Part shown: piece by piece, positions 25,219 to 34,762 of the stretch
Numbering within the stretch: position 1 is the first letter of the stretch
Layout of the letters: each line of letters begins with the position of its first letter
Assembly (NCBI GenBank): GCA_040274765.1
Contig: JBEMAY010000001.1
Span: forward strand, 29,264 to 93,263
DNA: 64,000 bases
Reading direction: 5' to 3'
Source: Psychrobacillus sp040274765
GTDB lineage: Bacteria; Bacillota; Bacilli; Bacillales_A; Planococcaceae
Position numbers and translations under genes: made by a program
Notes under the pieces: model-generated
Database searches by the model: none
Seen by the model: the letters and a program-made list of their open reading frames with translations, nothing else
What the model was told of the DNA's origin: nothing

Positions 25219-26010
25219 ATGGATAATACAGAAAAAATATTCTTAGATTACTTCACAAAAACCTATGCCAAGGAAATGGGTATTACCAATAGAGTAGAAG
25301 GTCTCGATAGATTTTTTGATTTAGAAAAAAAATTATTTTTAGATATGTATTCATTTGAAATTGAGAGATCAAAAAAGGTATTAAGAGAAATCATCGATTT
25401 AATTATAGCTACTAATAACAAGCAAATGATTCAAAACGTAAAGTATTATTACATTCAATTATCTGCTGTAATGGCTAGGAAATTGTATGAGAGTCAGGTT
25501 CCTATGGATAAGGTGATGGCTTTTAATAATGCTAGCGTGGAAATTATAGACACGAAGATGAGTGATGCACAATTTTTACAATGTGCAGATGAGCTAGTAG
25601 AATTCTTTGTTATGGTTATTACGGAGAGGAAAAAACCTTCCTTTGGCCACCAAACAGTAAATAAGGTAATTCTTTATATTAACGATGAGATTGAAACAAA
25701 TCTAACTGTAGAAGATATTGCTAAACAATTTAATATTAGTACTAGTCACTTATCTAGAATATTTAGAGAACATACTGGTGTAACGTTAGTAGAATATTTA
25801 AATATTAGAAAAGTAGAAGAGTGCCAGTATTTTTTACGACATACAAATAAATCAATATCAGAAATTTCTAATTCATTTCACTTTTGTAATCAGAGCTATT
25901 TCACACGTATCTTCAAAAAATATACTGGTCTGACTCCTAAACAATTTAGAGACCACCAAGAACATCCTAATTTCAAGTACAATTTTCCAAAAGAACCCAA
26001 AACTTATTAA
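25219..26010 (+). CDS. AraC-family transcriptional regulator
   Basis: The 263-residue protein has a helical N-terminal sensor-like region without a cupin signature, and a C-terminal AraC/XylS double helix-turn-helix (about 160-255; LTVEDIAKQFNISTSHLSR and ISEISNSFHFCNQSYFTR). The ending FKKYTGLTPKQFR is typical. I prefer ATG 25219 (GATGAGG upstream); ATG 25183 is a possible alternative start. The N-terminal domain resembles those of YesN-type regulators but the ligand is unknown. Its targets are not evident from its neighbours. Confidence 0.82.
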   Translation: MDNTEKIFLDYFTKTYAKEMGITNRVEGLDRFFDLEKKLFLDMYSFEIERSKKVLREIIDLIIATNNKQMIQNVKYYYIQLSAVMARKLYESQVPMDKVMAFNNASVEIIDTKMSDAQFLQCADELVEFFVMVITERKKPSFGHQTVNKVILYINDEIETNLTVEDIAKQFNISTSHLSRIFREHTGVTLVEYLNIRKVEECQYFLRHTNKSISEISNSFHFCNQSYFTRIFKKYTGLTPKQFRDHQEHPNFKYNFPKEPKTY

Positions 26011-26030
26011 ATAATTTCTCCATGTAATAT

Positions 26031-26059
26031 TTGAAAAATAGCTTCATAGAGGGTATACT
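26031..26059 (+). promoter_or_regulatory. Sigma-A promoter of yidC
   Basis: TTGAAA (26031-26036), 17 bases, TATACT (26054-26059): near-consensus, 31 bases before the ATG at 26090. Confidence 0.75.
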
Positions 26060-26089
26060 CGATATAGTTTGAAAAATGAAGGTGAAGCG

Positions 26090-26857
26090 ATGAAGAAGAA
26101 AATCAGTTTATTCTCTATCCTTATTTTTGCAACAGTCCTACTTAGTGGGTGTTCAGGAATAGAAAACAAAGAAGGTACTTTTTACAATATATTTGTTCGA
26201 CCTTTTGAATTTTTAATTGAATTTTTTGGAGACATTTTCAACGGTAGTTATGGGATGGCAATCATTGCTATTACTATACTTATTCGTTTAGCTTTGATGC
26301 CCTTGATGCTTAAAAATTATAAGAATCAACAAGGCATGAAAGAAAAAATGGACAAGCTTAAACCAGAAATGGATGCGATTCAAAAAAAGCTAAAAGAAAC
26401 CAAATCAAAAGAAGAACAGATGGTTTTACAGCAAGAAATGATGGGCTTATATCGTAAGCATAATGTGAATCCATTAAACATGGGTTGCTTGCCAATGTTG
26501 ATTCAGATGCCAATCGTTATGGGATTATATTTTGCTATTTTATATTCAGCTGATATAAAATCACACGAATTTTTATGGTATAACTTGGGGTCACCTGATA
26601 TCGCCATGACACTGATCGCTGGGGCAGTGTATTTTGCACAAGCTAAAGTTTCTCTATGGACAGTACCGGAGCAGCAGCAACAACAAATGAAGCTGATGGT
26701 TTATATTTCACCGATTATGATTATGTTTATCTCGTTCAGTTCGATGGCAGCATTACCGCTATACTGGGCTGTCGGGGGTATTTTGTTAATATTCCAAACA
26801 TATTTAGGTCGTAAATTTTATTCAAACCATCCAGAAAAAGCAGAAGAGTCTGTATAA
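26090..26857 (+). CDS. yidC: Membrane protein insertase YidC (Oxa1/SpoIIIJ family)
   Basis: The 255-residue protein has a lipoprotein signal peptide (LLSGCS; lipidated Cys about residue 21) and five membrane segments. The cytoplasmic coiled region has KEEQMVLQQEMMGLYRK, and the NPLNMGCLPMLIQMPIVMGLY block is typical of Gram-positive YidC1/YidC2. It helps insert membrane proteins with or without SecYEG. The position is not next to rnpA/jag, so this is probably the second paralogue (YqjG-like). The start is ATG 26090 with AGGTGA upstream. Confidence 0.93.
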   Translation: MKKKISLFSILIFATVLLSGCSGIENKEGTFYNIFVRPFEFLIEFFGDIFNGSYGMAIIAITILIRLALMPLMLKNYKNQQGMKEKMDKLKPEMDAIQKKLKETKSKEEQMVLQQEMMGLYRKHNVNPLNMGCLPMLIQMPIVMGLYFAILYSADIKSHEFLWYNLGSPDIAMTLIAGAVYFAQAKVSLWTVPEQQQQQMKLMVYISPIMIMFISFSSMAALPLYWAVGGILLIFQTYLGRKFYSNHPEKAEESV

Positions 26858-26860
26858 AAG

Positions 26861-26897
26861 AGAGAGGAGCTTTTTGCAAAAAGAGCTTCTTTTTTTA
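26861..26897 (+). terminator. Intrinsic terminator of yidC
   Basis: GAGGAGCTTTTT and AAAAAGAGCTTCTT form a stem with a very short loop, followed by a T-run. Confidence 0.8.
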
Positions 26898-26906
26898 TGA
26901 AAAAGT

Positions 26907-27028
26907 TAAGGGGTCAAGCTTATCCATTTTGCCCCTCGGGGTCAAATGGATAAAAGCTGCGGTGGCTGAGGAGCTGCCTCCTCGCTTTTCCCCATTTGCC
27001 TGTCGGGGCAAAGATAGGCGCTGAAGCA
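26907..27028. repeat. GC-rich compound palindromic element
   Basis: A 120-base GC-rich block sits in AT-rich surroundings. AGCTTATCCATTTTGCCCC (26918-26936) pairs with GGGGTCAAATGGATAAAAGC. A small GAGGAG/CTCCTC hairpin and a third, weaker palindrome (TTTTCCCCATTTGCC against GGCAAAGATAGG) follow. It contains no ORF and looks like a dispersed intergenic palindromic repeat. Confidence 0.5.
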
Positions 27029-27051
27029 TTTAATATAATAGAGGTGTTCGT

Positions 27052-27297
27052 ATGAGTAGAAATTGGATTTTTGGTATTTTAATTGTAGCTGTTAGTATTG
27101 CTTCTTTAGTATTTATTATAAAAGGAGATATAAATCTAGCTGTTTTGTTTATGACTCTTATCTTTGTCTTAAGTAATGGTTACCGAGCTATTGTATTTAA
27201 GGAAAAGGGGCATGAGCGGGAGGCGAAATGGATGAAAACAATGGCAATCGTTTTCGCTGTCCTATTTGTACTCGTATTGTTTTTAACAATCACCTAA
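27052..27297 (+). CDS. Small three-helix membrane protein, function unknown
   Basis: The 81-residue protein has three hydrophobic segments (about 5-23, 27-42 and 61-80). A cytoplasmic basic/acidic loop, KEKGHEREAKWMK, separates the second and third. AGAGGTG precedes the ATG. A strong terminator follows. I recognise no named family. Confidence 0.65.
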   Translation: MSRNWIFGILIVAVSIASLVFIIKGDINLAVLFMTLIFVLSNGYRAIVFKEKGHEREAKWMKTMAIVFAVLFVLVLFLTIT

Positions 27298-27299
27298 AA

Positions 27300-27337
27300 A
27301 ACCGTGAAATCATCTACACATGATTTCACGGTTTTTT
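27300..27337. terminator. Bidirectional intrinsic terminator
   Basis: ACCGTGAAATCAT pairs perfectly with ATGATTTCACGGT, with T-runs on both strands. It separates the 81-residue protein gene and the convergent MFS gene. Confidence 0.92.
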
Positions 27338-27361
27338 ATTTAATTTAAAGTTCTTTAAGAC

Positions 27362-28513
27362 TTAATAGCTAAACTTTTTTCTAGATAGAACAATAATTAC
27401 AATGGCAGGAATTGTACAAAATGCCATTCCTAAAAAAGCTAGCTTTGGCTCTATATCGTATAAATAACCACCGGCTAGCGTGAGGATGGCGCTGCTTAAA
27501 CTCATGGATAGTGCAGCGTAAATTCCTTGGGCAGCAGGGATGAGCCTTTTATCGAGTGTTCTAGAGATATATTGTATGAAGGCATAGTGTGCAACTCCAA
27601 AAGATACAGAATGTAATGCTTGAGTGAGGACAAACATCCAAACGGATGGAAATAGATATATTCCAATCCAACGAATGGTGGCCCCAATCCCTGCTAAGAG
27701 AAACATCCATGATACCTTTTTAGTTGAAAATAACCTGTCTGCCACTAAAAAGAATACAATCTCAAAGATGACAGCAACATTTAGAATGATTCCGATATAA
27801 AGGCTGTTGACCCCAATATCCTGCAGATAAAGAAATCCATAATTATTATATGACGCATGGGATCCTTGGATAAGTACAGTCAACGCTAAAATAATGATAA
27901 ATTGTTTAGAGGTAAAAAGCTCTTTCCATTTAACTGAGTTATCTTTAGTTGTCTGTAAGGGTACTTCACTTAAAGAAGCAGGCATTGGTCTAGAGTAAGT
28001 CAACATAATAATTGCAAGTGCTGCTAACATGGTCCAAAGTATTGCTTGCTCGTCCCATATAGCGGTCACTCCTCCGATAAACAATAAGGCTACCATGAAG
28101 CCCACTGATCCAAACGATCGGCTTTTACCGTAGTGGACTTTGTCCTTTTGCATCAGAATGGATGCGCTACTTTCCATAGCAGGCAGTAGGTTCGGATAAA
28201 TTAAGCTAAATAAAACAGTAATGGTTAATAAAGAATAAAAAGAATTAAACGGTATGTATAAAACTAGAGCTGCAAAAGAAAATAGAGCTAGCAAACGCAA
28301 CACCTTTTGCATACTATATCTACCAGTGGCTCGTGGAAACAAAGCAAATGTTGAAAAAGCTCTTGCAAGCATACCGGCACCCATAATAATACTGGCGGAG
28401 GTGACGCTCAAACCCTTAGCATTGGTCAGATAACCAGTCCAATAGGGCATAAAAACTCCCCATGTGAAGAAAAAAGTGAAAAAATTAATGGATAACCAAT
28501 TTTGGGGCTTCAT
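27362..28513 (-). CDS. MFS transporter (HcaT/YwbF-like, MFS_1_like type)
   Basis: The 383-residue protein has twelve membrane helices. The opening LSINFFTFFFTWGVFMPYWTGYL and the GKSRSFGSVGFMVALL block after a central loop resemble the 3-phenylpropionate/nucleoside-symporter branch of the major facilitator superfamily. The ATG has AGAGGT upstream. It is a single gene. The transported compound is not evident. Confidence 0.8.
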   Translation of the reverse strand: MKPQNWLSINFFTFFFTWGVFMPYWTGYLTNAKGLSVTSASIIMGAGMLARAFSTFALFPRATGRYSMQKVLRLLALFSFAALVLYIPFNSFYSLLTITVLFSLIYPNLLPAMESSASILMQKDKVHYGKSRSFGSVGFMVALLFIGGVTAIWDEQAILWTMLAALAIIMLTYSRPMPASLSEVPLQTTKDNSVKWKELFTSKQFIIILALTVLIQGSHASYNNYGFLYLQDIGVNSLYIGIILNVAVIFEIVFFLVADRLFSTKKVSWMFLLAGIGATIRWIGIYLFPSVWMFVLTQALHSVSFGVAHYAFIQYISRTLDKRLIPAAQGIYAALSMSLSSAILTLAGGYLYDIEPKLAFLGMAFCTIPAIVIIVLSRKKFSY

Positions 28514-28894
28514 AGTATGACCTCTTTACTTTCGACTTATTAAAGCTAAGTAAATGAGTAAAATTAGCTGTAATAATCGTCTGGATTTATTGTTCATTTC
28601 TCGAGTTATTATCCTAAATAGCGTTTTACAAATTAAATTACAAACAGTGTCTTTGAATGAAATGTTGTTTGAGGTGTCAGGATAGGCTGAAAACTTCTAC
28701 CTCTTATAAAACGTATGAAAATAATAGCGTTCGTGTTTACTCTTAAAACTAGGAATCGCAACTATTTTTGTATAAGTTACAATTTTAAAACGAGTTTAAT
28801 AATATTATAAAGCATTTTAATTTGATTAGGGATAAGTTCTATGAAAAATGTTAAACTAGTAATATCGCTAATTGGAAAGAAGGAAGAGCAAGGG
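28514..28894. other. Intergenic interval between divergent MFS and carboxypeptidase genes
   Basis: About 380 AT-rich bases contain the two divergent promoters by position, but I find no clear operator, RNA or supported ORF. Open frames here lack ribosome sites. Confidence 0.4.
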
Positions 28895-29734
28895 ATGCAA
28901 TCAAGGTTTAGTTTAATGCAGGAAAAAAAGAAAAAAAAATGGCCCATAATTGTTGCTAGTGTTATTTTGGGTTTAGTAGTTGTAAGCGCCGTGGGATGGA
29001 TTGGTATAAATGACTGGAATATAGATAAAAGCTTAAAGACATTAGGAATCACAGTACAGGATGAAAAGCCTAAAGTGGAATTAGAAGAACCGGTACAAGT
29101 CATCGAGGAAGCAAAAGAACCATTAAAAGAAGAGCCTCCAGTAGTAGAGGAACCGAAAGAAGAAGTGGATCGTTCAGGAGCTAAAGGTTATGAGGGCAAT
29201 GAAACTCTACCAGCTGAGCCTACCTATGTAGACGGAATTATAATAGCGAGCAAGCAATATCCTCTACCAGCTACTTATGCACCCGGTGAAAGTGAAGAAG
29301 CAAGACAAGCCTTCGAAGAAATGGCTGCAGAGGCAAGGCTTTCCGGTTATGAATTAGTAGCATTTAGTACATATCGTTCTTTTGACTATCAACAGCAGTT
29401 ATATAATAGATATGTGAGCAACGATGGAGTAGAAGCGGCAGATCGATACAGTGCTCGTCCTGGATACTCGGAGCATCAAACTGGGCTTGCCTTTGACATT
29501 GGGGAGCTAAACTTTGAGCAACATTTCGCAAGAGAGAGCTTTGGTGAAACGCCAGCTGGCCTATGGGTCGCATCTAACGCTCATAAATATGGTTTCATCA
29601 TGCGTTTTCCTAACGGAAAAGAAAAAATTACGGGGTATATGTATGAGCCTTGGCATTTTAGATATGTAGGATTGGACCATGCTGCTAAAATCTATGAAGC
29701 TAATACAACGTTAGAAGAATATTTAGGTATATAA
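28895..29734 (+). CDS. Membrane-anchored D,D/L,D-carboxypeptidase (LdcB/VanY family)
   Basis: The 279-residue protein has an N-terminal membrane anchor (about 15-40), then an acidic Pro/Glu-rich spacer (about 58-105), then a VanY domain (about 125-279). Zinc-binding and catalytic motifs are visible: STYRSFDYQQQLY, SARPGYSEHQTGLAFDI (His and Asp ligands) and EPWHFRYVG (catalytic Glu and the last His). Such enzymes trim the terminal D-alanine from peptidoglycan peptides outside the cell. The ATG at 28895 has GGAAGAGCAAGGG upstream; the longer frame does not. Confidence 0.9.
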   Translation: MQSRFSLMQEKKKKKWPIIVASVILGLVVVSAVGWIGINDWNIDKSLKTLGITVQDEKPKVELEEPVQVIEEAKEPLKEEPPVVEEPKEEVDRSGAKGYEGNETLPAEPTYVDGIIIASKQYPLPATYAPGESEEARQAFEEMAAEARLSGYELVAFSTYRSFDYQQQLYNRYVSNDGVEAADRYSARPGYSEHQTGLAFDIGELNFEQHFARESFGETPAGLWVASNAHKYGFIMRFPNGKEKITGYMYEPWHFRYVGLDHAAKIYEANTTLEEYLGI

Positions 29735-29768
29735 AAAAAGATCCCATCATTGGTGGGATCTTTTTCTT
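29733..29768. terminator. Bidirectional intrinsic terminator
   Basis: AAAAGATCCCATCA and TGGTGGGATCTTTTT form a stem with flanking A- and T-runs, between the carboxypeptidase gene and the convergent cls. Confidence 0.92.
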
Positions 29769-29782
29769 ATACTTGGACAATT

Positions 29783-31237
29783 TTATAAAATTGGAGAAAT
29801 CAGTCGAGCCAGTGATTCCTTAAACTTAATCATAGTCGACCGTTTTTCATATAGTTCCCATGTAAGTTGAGTAGAGAGTTTCATATCCTCTTCAAATAAC
29901 TCCGCTAATTGATGGGAAGTTTCATTGTCATAAATAAATGCGTTTACCTCGAAATTCAACTTGAAACTTCGCACGTCAATATTTGCAGTACCTACAGTAG
30001 ACGCTTCATCATCAATAACAATCATTTTCGTGTGTAGGAATCCATTTTCATAAATGAATACTTTTGCTCCGGCTTTGATAAGTTCTCCAACATAGGAATA
30101 GGTTGCCCAGTATACAAATAAATGATCAGGCTTGTTAGGTATCATAATTCTTACGTCTATGCCTGAAAGACAAGCTACACGGAGAGTATCCATAAAGCTA
30201 GCATCTGGTATGAAATAGGGAGACTGAATATAAATGTATTTCTTCGCCATCATGATTAATTTTAAATAACCATTTTTAATTTGCTCCCATTCTGAATCTG
30301 GACCACTGGAAACAATTTGTAAACCAACAGAGCCTTTCAACGGAATGGCTGGGAAGAAACGATCAGAATATTCGATGTCGTGTTCTGTAGAAGCTTGGTT
30401 CCAGTCTAGTATAAAACGTGTTTGCAGGGGGTGGACGGAACTTCCTTCAATTCTAAGGTGCGTATCTCTCCAGTACCCAAATTTCTTTTTCTTACCTAAG
30501 TATTCATCCCCAACATTGAATCCTCCTATGTAACCAATCCTTCCATCAATGACTACTATTTTGCGGTGGTTCCGATAATTCATGCGTGGATTGATTAATG
30601 GGAGAATCGATGGAAAGAATGCTTCCACACGTCCACCTAGTTTAATGAGCTCCTGGAAGTGTCGCTTGCGTAATGATCGAGAGCCTGTGTCATCATACAG
30701 TATGCGAACCTTTACTCCTTGTTTAGCTTTTGCTAGTAGAACCTTATAAATTTCTCGTCCTAAATTATCTAAACGGAAAATATAATATTGAATGTGTATA
30801 TGGTCCTTTGCGTTTTCTAAATCGAACAAGAGAGCATCAAATTTTTCACGACCGTCTGTAAAGATATCTACTTTGTTATCCTGCGTTAAGACGGCATGGT
30901 TATTATTAAGATGCATAATAATCAACTCTTTGTAATGACTAGCGTCATCCAATCTAAAATCAAAGGATTCATCTTCAATAGCTTCCATTTGAAACTCAAT
31001 TAATTTATCGATACCTATTTTACTTTTCCCTTCCCAGCGAAAAAGCGTTTTACGTCGCAATCTTCTACCAAACAGTAAATAAATACCGAAACCTAGGATA
31101 GGGATAAAGAATAGAACTAAAATCCATGCCCAGGTAGAGGACGCATCTCTTCTCTCTAAAAATATTAAGGCGATTGCTAAAGAAATATTTAAAATTAGTA
31201 TGCCTGTACCAACAAAACCGTATATACTTGCAGCCAA
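29783..31237 (-). CDS. cls: Cardiolipin synthase
   Basis: The 484-residue membrane enzyme condenses two phosphatidylglycerols to cardiolipin and glycerol. Two N-terminal membrane helices (about 5-60) are followed by two phospholipase-D-type HKD motifs: HRKIVVIDGRIGYIGG (about 225) and HTKMIVIDDEASTVGTAN (about 400). The TTG start at 31237 has GGGGGTG upstream. The gene is monocistronic and shares a terminator with the convergent carboxypeptidase gene. Confidence 0.93.
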   Translation of the reverse strand: MAASIYGFVGTGILILNISLAIALIFLERRDASSTWAWILVLFFIPILGFGIYLLFGRRLRRKTLFRWEGKSKIGIDKLIEFQMEAIEDESFDFRLDDASHYKELIIMHLNNNHAVLTQDNKVDIFTDGREKFDALLFDLENAKDHIHIQYYIFRLDNLGREIYKVLLAKAKQGVKVRILYDDTGSRSLRKRHFQELIKLGGRVEAFFPSILPLINPRMNYRNHRKIVVIDGRIGYIGGFNVGDEYLGKKKKFGYWRDTHLRIEGSSVHPLQTRFILDWNQASTEHDIEYSDRFFPAIPLKGSVGLQIVSSGPDSEWEQIKNGYLKLIMMAKKYIYIQSPYFIPDASFMDTLRVACLSGIDVRIMIPNKPDHLFVYWATYSYVGELIKAGAKVFIYENGFLHTKMIVIDDEASTVGTANIDVRSFKLNFEVNAFIYDNETSHQLAELFEEDMKLSTQLTWELYEKRSTMIKFKESLARLISPIL

Positions 31238-31425
31238 AATTACACCCCCAACCCTTTTATGTCTGTCTTTTCTAGTATAGCCGATTTAGTTAAAAGAAAG
31301 AAGAATTGTAACATATTGAGCAAACCTATAAGTATAAGTAATTAGCACAATGAAATATACATATAAGGTGTTTGAATAGTCTGATATAATAAAAGTGGGA
31401 ATTTAGACTTAAGGAGATGGGAAAA

Positions 31426-32355
31426 ATGCTTCAGGCAAAAAATCTTCAGAAGAAGTTTAAAGCAAAAGAAGTAGTGAAAAAGATAAATTTGGAGCTTGGT
31501 GCAGGAGAATCAATTGGACTGCTAGGTCCAAATGGTGCAGGAAAATCAACTACTATATCCATGCTTTCATCATTAATGAAGCCTACAAGTGGAACTGTTC
31601 TTTGGAATGAGACTTCCATTGAGGAGAATCCTCAAATGCTTCGTAAAAATTTAGGAGTAGTACCTCAAGAAATAGCCTTGTATCCAGAGCTTACAGCAAA
31701 AGAGAACCTAGAGTTTTTTGGTCGTATTTACGGGCTGAAAGGAAAAGATTTAAAAACACGGGTGGAGGATGTGCTTGAAAAGATTGGTTTAAGTGATCGA
31801 AAAAAGGACAGAGTGAAAACTTTTTCTGGTGGGATGAAGCGTAGACTTAACATTGGAGCGGCTTTACTACATAAACCTTCCTTTCTCATTATGGATGAGC
31901 CTACTGTAGGGATAGATCCTCAGTCTCGCGCTTACATATTAGAGGCCATAAAGCAGCTTGTAGAGGAAGGTATGACTTTACTTTACACCAGTCACTATAT
32001 TGAAGAGGTAGAGCTTCTTTGCGAAAAGATATACATTATGGACCAGGGGGAAATTATTGCATCGGGAACAAAAGAGGAATTAAAGTCTTTAGTTTCAGAC
32101 CAACAAACAATTGAGTTAAAGGGTCATTCACTTTCAGTTGCATTTGAGGAAAGCTTACAGAAGCATTTTCCAACTGCTAACATCCACTGGGAAGAAGAAA
32201 AGCTTTTAGTATCTCTTTCTAAGTTTATCGAGCCATTATCAAGTATTTTTGCAGTTGCGGCCGAAAATGAAGTGACGATTACTTCTGCAGTAGTGAAAAT
32301 TCCTTCTCTCGAGGATGTTTTTTTACATTTAACAGGAAGAGCTTTGAGAGACTAG
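31426..32355 (+). CDS. ABC transporter ATP-binding protein (ABC-2 exporter)
   Basis: The 309-residue ATPase has Walker A GPNGAGKST (about 37-45), signature FSGGMKRRLNIG (about 133) and Walker B FLIMDEPTVGIDP (about 155), with a C-terminal DrrA-like extension. ATG 31426 is nine bases after AAGGAG; the ATG at 31417 touches the ribosome site and is rejected. It is the first gene of a four-gene unit (ATPase, two ABC-2 permeases, acyltransferase-aminotransferase fusion), suggesting export of a compound made by the last gene. Confidence 0.9.
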   Translation: MLQAKNLQKKFKAKEVVKKINLELGAGESIGLLGPNGAGKSTTISMLSSLMKPTSGTVLWNETSIEENPQMLRKNLGVVPQEIALYPELTAKENLEFFGRIYGLKGKDLKTRVEDVLEKIGLSDRKKDRVKTFSGGMKRRLNIGAALLHKPSFLIMDEPTVGIDPQSRAYILEAIKQLVEEGMTLLYTSHYIEEVELLCEKIYIMDQGEIIASGTKEELKSLVSDQQTIELKGHSLSVAFEESLQKHFPTANIHWEEEKLLVSLSKFIEPLSSIFAVAAENEVTITSAVVKIPSLEDVFLHLTGRALRD

Positions 32356-32366
32356 GGGGAAATCGA

Positions 32367-33641
32367 ATGCTTTTTAACTTAATTAGTAAGCAACTAAAGG
32401 TAATTGTTCGTAACAAGCAGCCGTTTATTATCCTTTTAGCTATGCCTATTATCTTGATTACTATTTTATCCTCAGCCTTGGCTGGCATCATGGATAATGA
32501 CGGATCTTCTGCTATTCAGGCTCACTTGGTAATTATAGATGAAACTAGCTGGGAGAAGGAGCAGGCATCTATTGCAGCCTTTCTAAAAGAATCTGGAGTG
32601 GAAGGGCCTACTCTTAATACTCTTTTGCAAACTTTTGAAGAAAACGATCCTACTAATGTTTTGCGAAATTCAATTCTCCGCTCTAAGGAAATCGAAAAAT
32701 ATGTAAAAACAACTAGCGAAGACATATCTAATCTGGAAGAGTTAAGAAAGAGTAATAATATGGATGGAATTTTAGTCATTCCTGATACTTTCAGATTAGA
32801 TTATATTAAACAATCTTATTTTGACCAAGGAAATAAACCAAGTTTTGAGTTGTTTTTAAATCAAGAAAATGAAATAAGGGCATCCATAATTGCTTCAATT
32901 CTTGACGAGTGGAAAAAAGGGTTTAACCAGTCAATGGCACTAAATCAAGTGGGTATCTCTCCTAACGAATTAATGGGTCAAACAATTGCAGTACAGAAAA
33001 TAGAGCATGTAATGAATGAGGGAGAACGTGTTATTCCATCTTCCGTTTATTATTCTGTGGGAATGCTAGTAATGTTTGCTCTTTATATACCCTCCTTTTT
33101 GGCGGGATTTGCGTTACAGGAAGTATATTGGAAGGTTTATGACCGAATCCTTTTAGCAGGAGTATCCTCCACCTATTACACTCTTTCTATATTTATAACA
33201 GGGGCAATTGTAGCTTTACTGCAGCAGACAATCATATTACTTTATGGAAGTCTGGTGCTGGGAATAGACTGGATTGGCATACAGGCTATGATTGTAATAG
33301 TCGTTAGCTTCAGCTTATTTATCGGGGGCCTTTCAGCACTTTTAACAGCCTTACAATTTAAAACGGGAACTGATGGTATTGCTAATGTGTTTAATGGATT
33401 AGTGATTACTATTTTCTCCTTCTTGGGAGGCTCCTTCTTTAAAATTAGTGATGTATCCGAAACGCTTGGTGATATAGGTGGCTATACCCCTAACGGAGCC
33501 ACAATGAAAGCAGTTCTCTCTATTCAAACCGGTGATTCAGTGGGAGTAATATGGCCACAGATGTATGTGCTATATATTGGCCTATTAATATGTGTAGGCT
33601 TGTCCATTATAGTATTTCCAAAAAGAGGTGTGGCATCATGA
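32367..33641 (+). CDS. ABC-2 type permease
   Basis: The 424-residue protein has one N-terminal membrane helix (about 20-40), a large extracytoplasmic domain (about 45-225) and five or six C-terminal helices (about 230-420). This is the ABC2_membrane_3 layout of drug, antibiotic or lipid exporters (YhaP/LinA-like). AGGGGGAA precedes the ATG. It starts 11 bases after the ATPase gene and overlaps the next permease by four bases, so the two permeases probably form a heterodimer with an ATPase dimer. Confidence 0.87.
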   Translation: MLFNLISKQLKVIVRNKQPFIILLAMPIILITILSSALAGIMDNDGSSAIQAHLVIIDETSWEKEQASIAAFLKESGVEGPTLNTLLQTFEENDPTNVLRNSILRSKEIEKYVKTTSEDISNLEELRKSNNMDGILVIPDTFRLDYIKQSYFDQGNKPSFELFLNQENEIRASIIASILDEWKKGFNQSMALNQVGISPNELMGQTIAVQKIEHVMNEGERVIPSSVYYSVGMLVMFALYIPSFLAGFALQEVYWKVYDRILLAGVSSTYYTLSIFITGAIVALLQQTIILLYGSLVLGIDWIGIQAMIVIVVSFSLFIGGLSALLTALQFKTGTDGIANVFNGLVITIFSFLGGSFFKISDVSETLGDIGGYTPNGATMKAVLSIQTGDSVGVIWPQMYVLYIGLLICVGLSIIVFPKRGVAS

Positions 33642-34747
33642 AGGGCATTTGGATTGCAAGGGCTCAAAATTTAAAGAGAAAGCCGTTGGTTCTTTTGACA
33701 ATGACCATTATGACAGTTGTCCTCGCATATGTTCTCAGTGGTGGTGTAGGTGGCCAGCAAGCAATTTTTATCACTAATGATCATTCCGAAACAAGTAATG
33801 TCGTATTAGATAAATTAAAATCTTTAGAGGACTATTCCTTTCATCCACTGTCTAAAAAGGAGTTAGAAGAAAAGATAGAGGGCGATCCTGACTTAATAGG
33901 AGTATTGCTTACAGAGTCTACGTATACAGTCTTGAGTAGCGCCAAAACAGATGTCGTTATGAATTTATCCTTAGCAATAGAAGCATCATTTAACGAAATC
34001 GCCTTCGAGAAAAAAGTAGTAGAAATTGGCGGTAGGGATAAGTGGAATGAAGTAAATAGAATTTTAGATGCTGAGGAAGCCTTCAAAATCGAGATTAGTG
34101 CTATGAATGAAAAGCAGACTTTTCGATATGATGGAGCTCTACAAAGTTTATTTGGTTATATGCTCTTTTTTGTATTTTATACCATCTCCACCAATGTCCA
34201 ATTTATATTGGAAGATAAAAGAACAGGTGTGTGGAATCGTCTAAAGTTAGCTTCTATTAGTCGGACTCAATTATATGTTGGGCATTTATCCTTTAGCTTT
34301 CTAATTGGTTTTTTACAAATGCTTTTAGTTTTATTAGTATTCCGATTTATCGTGGGAACTAATATGTATGGGGCATTCTGTGAAATAATTATTATATCCA
34401 GTATTTATGTATTATTAGTTTTAGCGATCTCATTAATAATCATTTCACTAGCCAAAACTGTTAGCCAAAGTGGAGTTATTGTTTCGTTGCTGGCAGTGGC
34501 TTTCGCTATGTTAGGGGGGGCATATTGGCCACTTGAAATTGTCCAATCAGAAGGGTTACTGAATTTGAAATGGTTGTCTCCTATTTACTACGCGATGGAA
34601 GGATTAAAAAGAGTTACCATTTATGGGGAAACCTTAAGTGCTGTCTCAGCGTACCTATGGATAATGCTTTTATTAGCGGCTACGTTTATTGCAGGAGGTA
34701 TATATTTATTAGAAAAGAAAACAGAACGTGGCCATTCTAGTGAGTAA
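33638..34747 (+). CDS. ABC-2 type permease (second subunit)
   Basis: The 369-residue protein repeats the plan of its neighbour: one N-terminal helix (about 17-33), an extracytoplasmic domain (about 35-170) and six C-terminal helices. Its ATG overlaps the preceding stop (ATGA), with AAGAGGTG upstream; a longer frame inside the previous gene is rejected. It pairs with the upstream permease and ATPase. It lies 15 bases before the fusion enzyme gene. Confidence 0.87.
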   Translation: MKGIWIARAQNLKRKPLVLLTMTIMTVVLAYVLSGGVGGQQAIFITNDHSETSNVVLDKLKSLEDYSFHPLSKKELEEKIEGDPDLIGVLLTESTYTVLSSAKTDVVMNLSLAIEASFNEIAFEKKVVEIGGRDKWNEVNRILDAEEAFKIEISAMNEKQTFRYDGALQSLFGYMLFFVFYTISTNVQFILEDKRTGVWNRLKLASISRTQLYVGHLSFSFLIGFLQMLLVLLVFRFIVGTNMYGAFCEIIIISSIYVLLVLAISLIIISLAKTVSQSGVIVSLLAVAFAMLGGAYWPLEIVQSEGLLNLKWLSPIYYAMEGLKRVTIYGETLSAVSAYLWIMLLLAATFIAGGIYLLEKKTERGHSSE

Positions 34748-34762
34748 AAAGGGGGAATGGAA

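Noticed and set aside
31372..31390. Promoter before the ABC-2 operon using TTGAAT and TATAAT
   Set aside because: The two elements are only seven bases apart; the TATAAT may be a -10, but no acceptable -35 is seen at the right distance.
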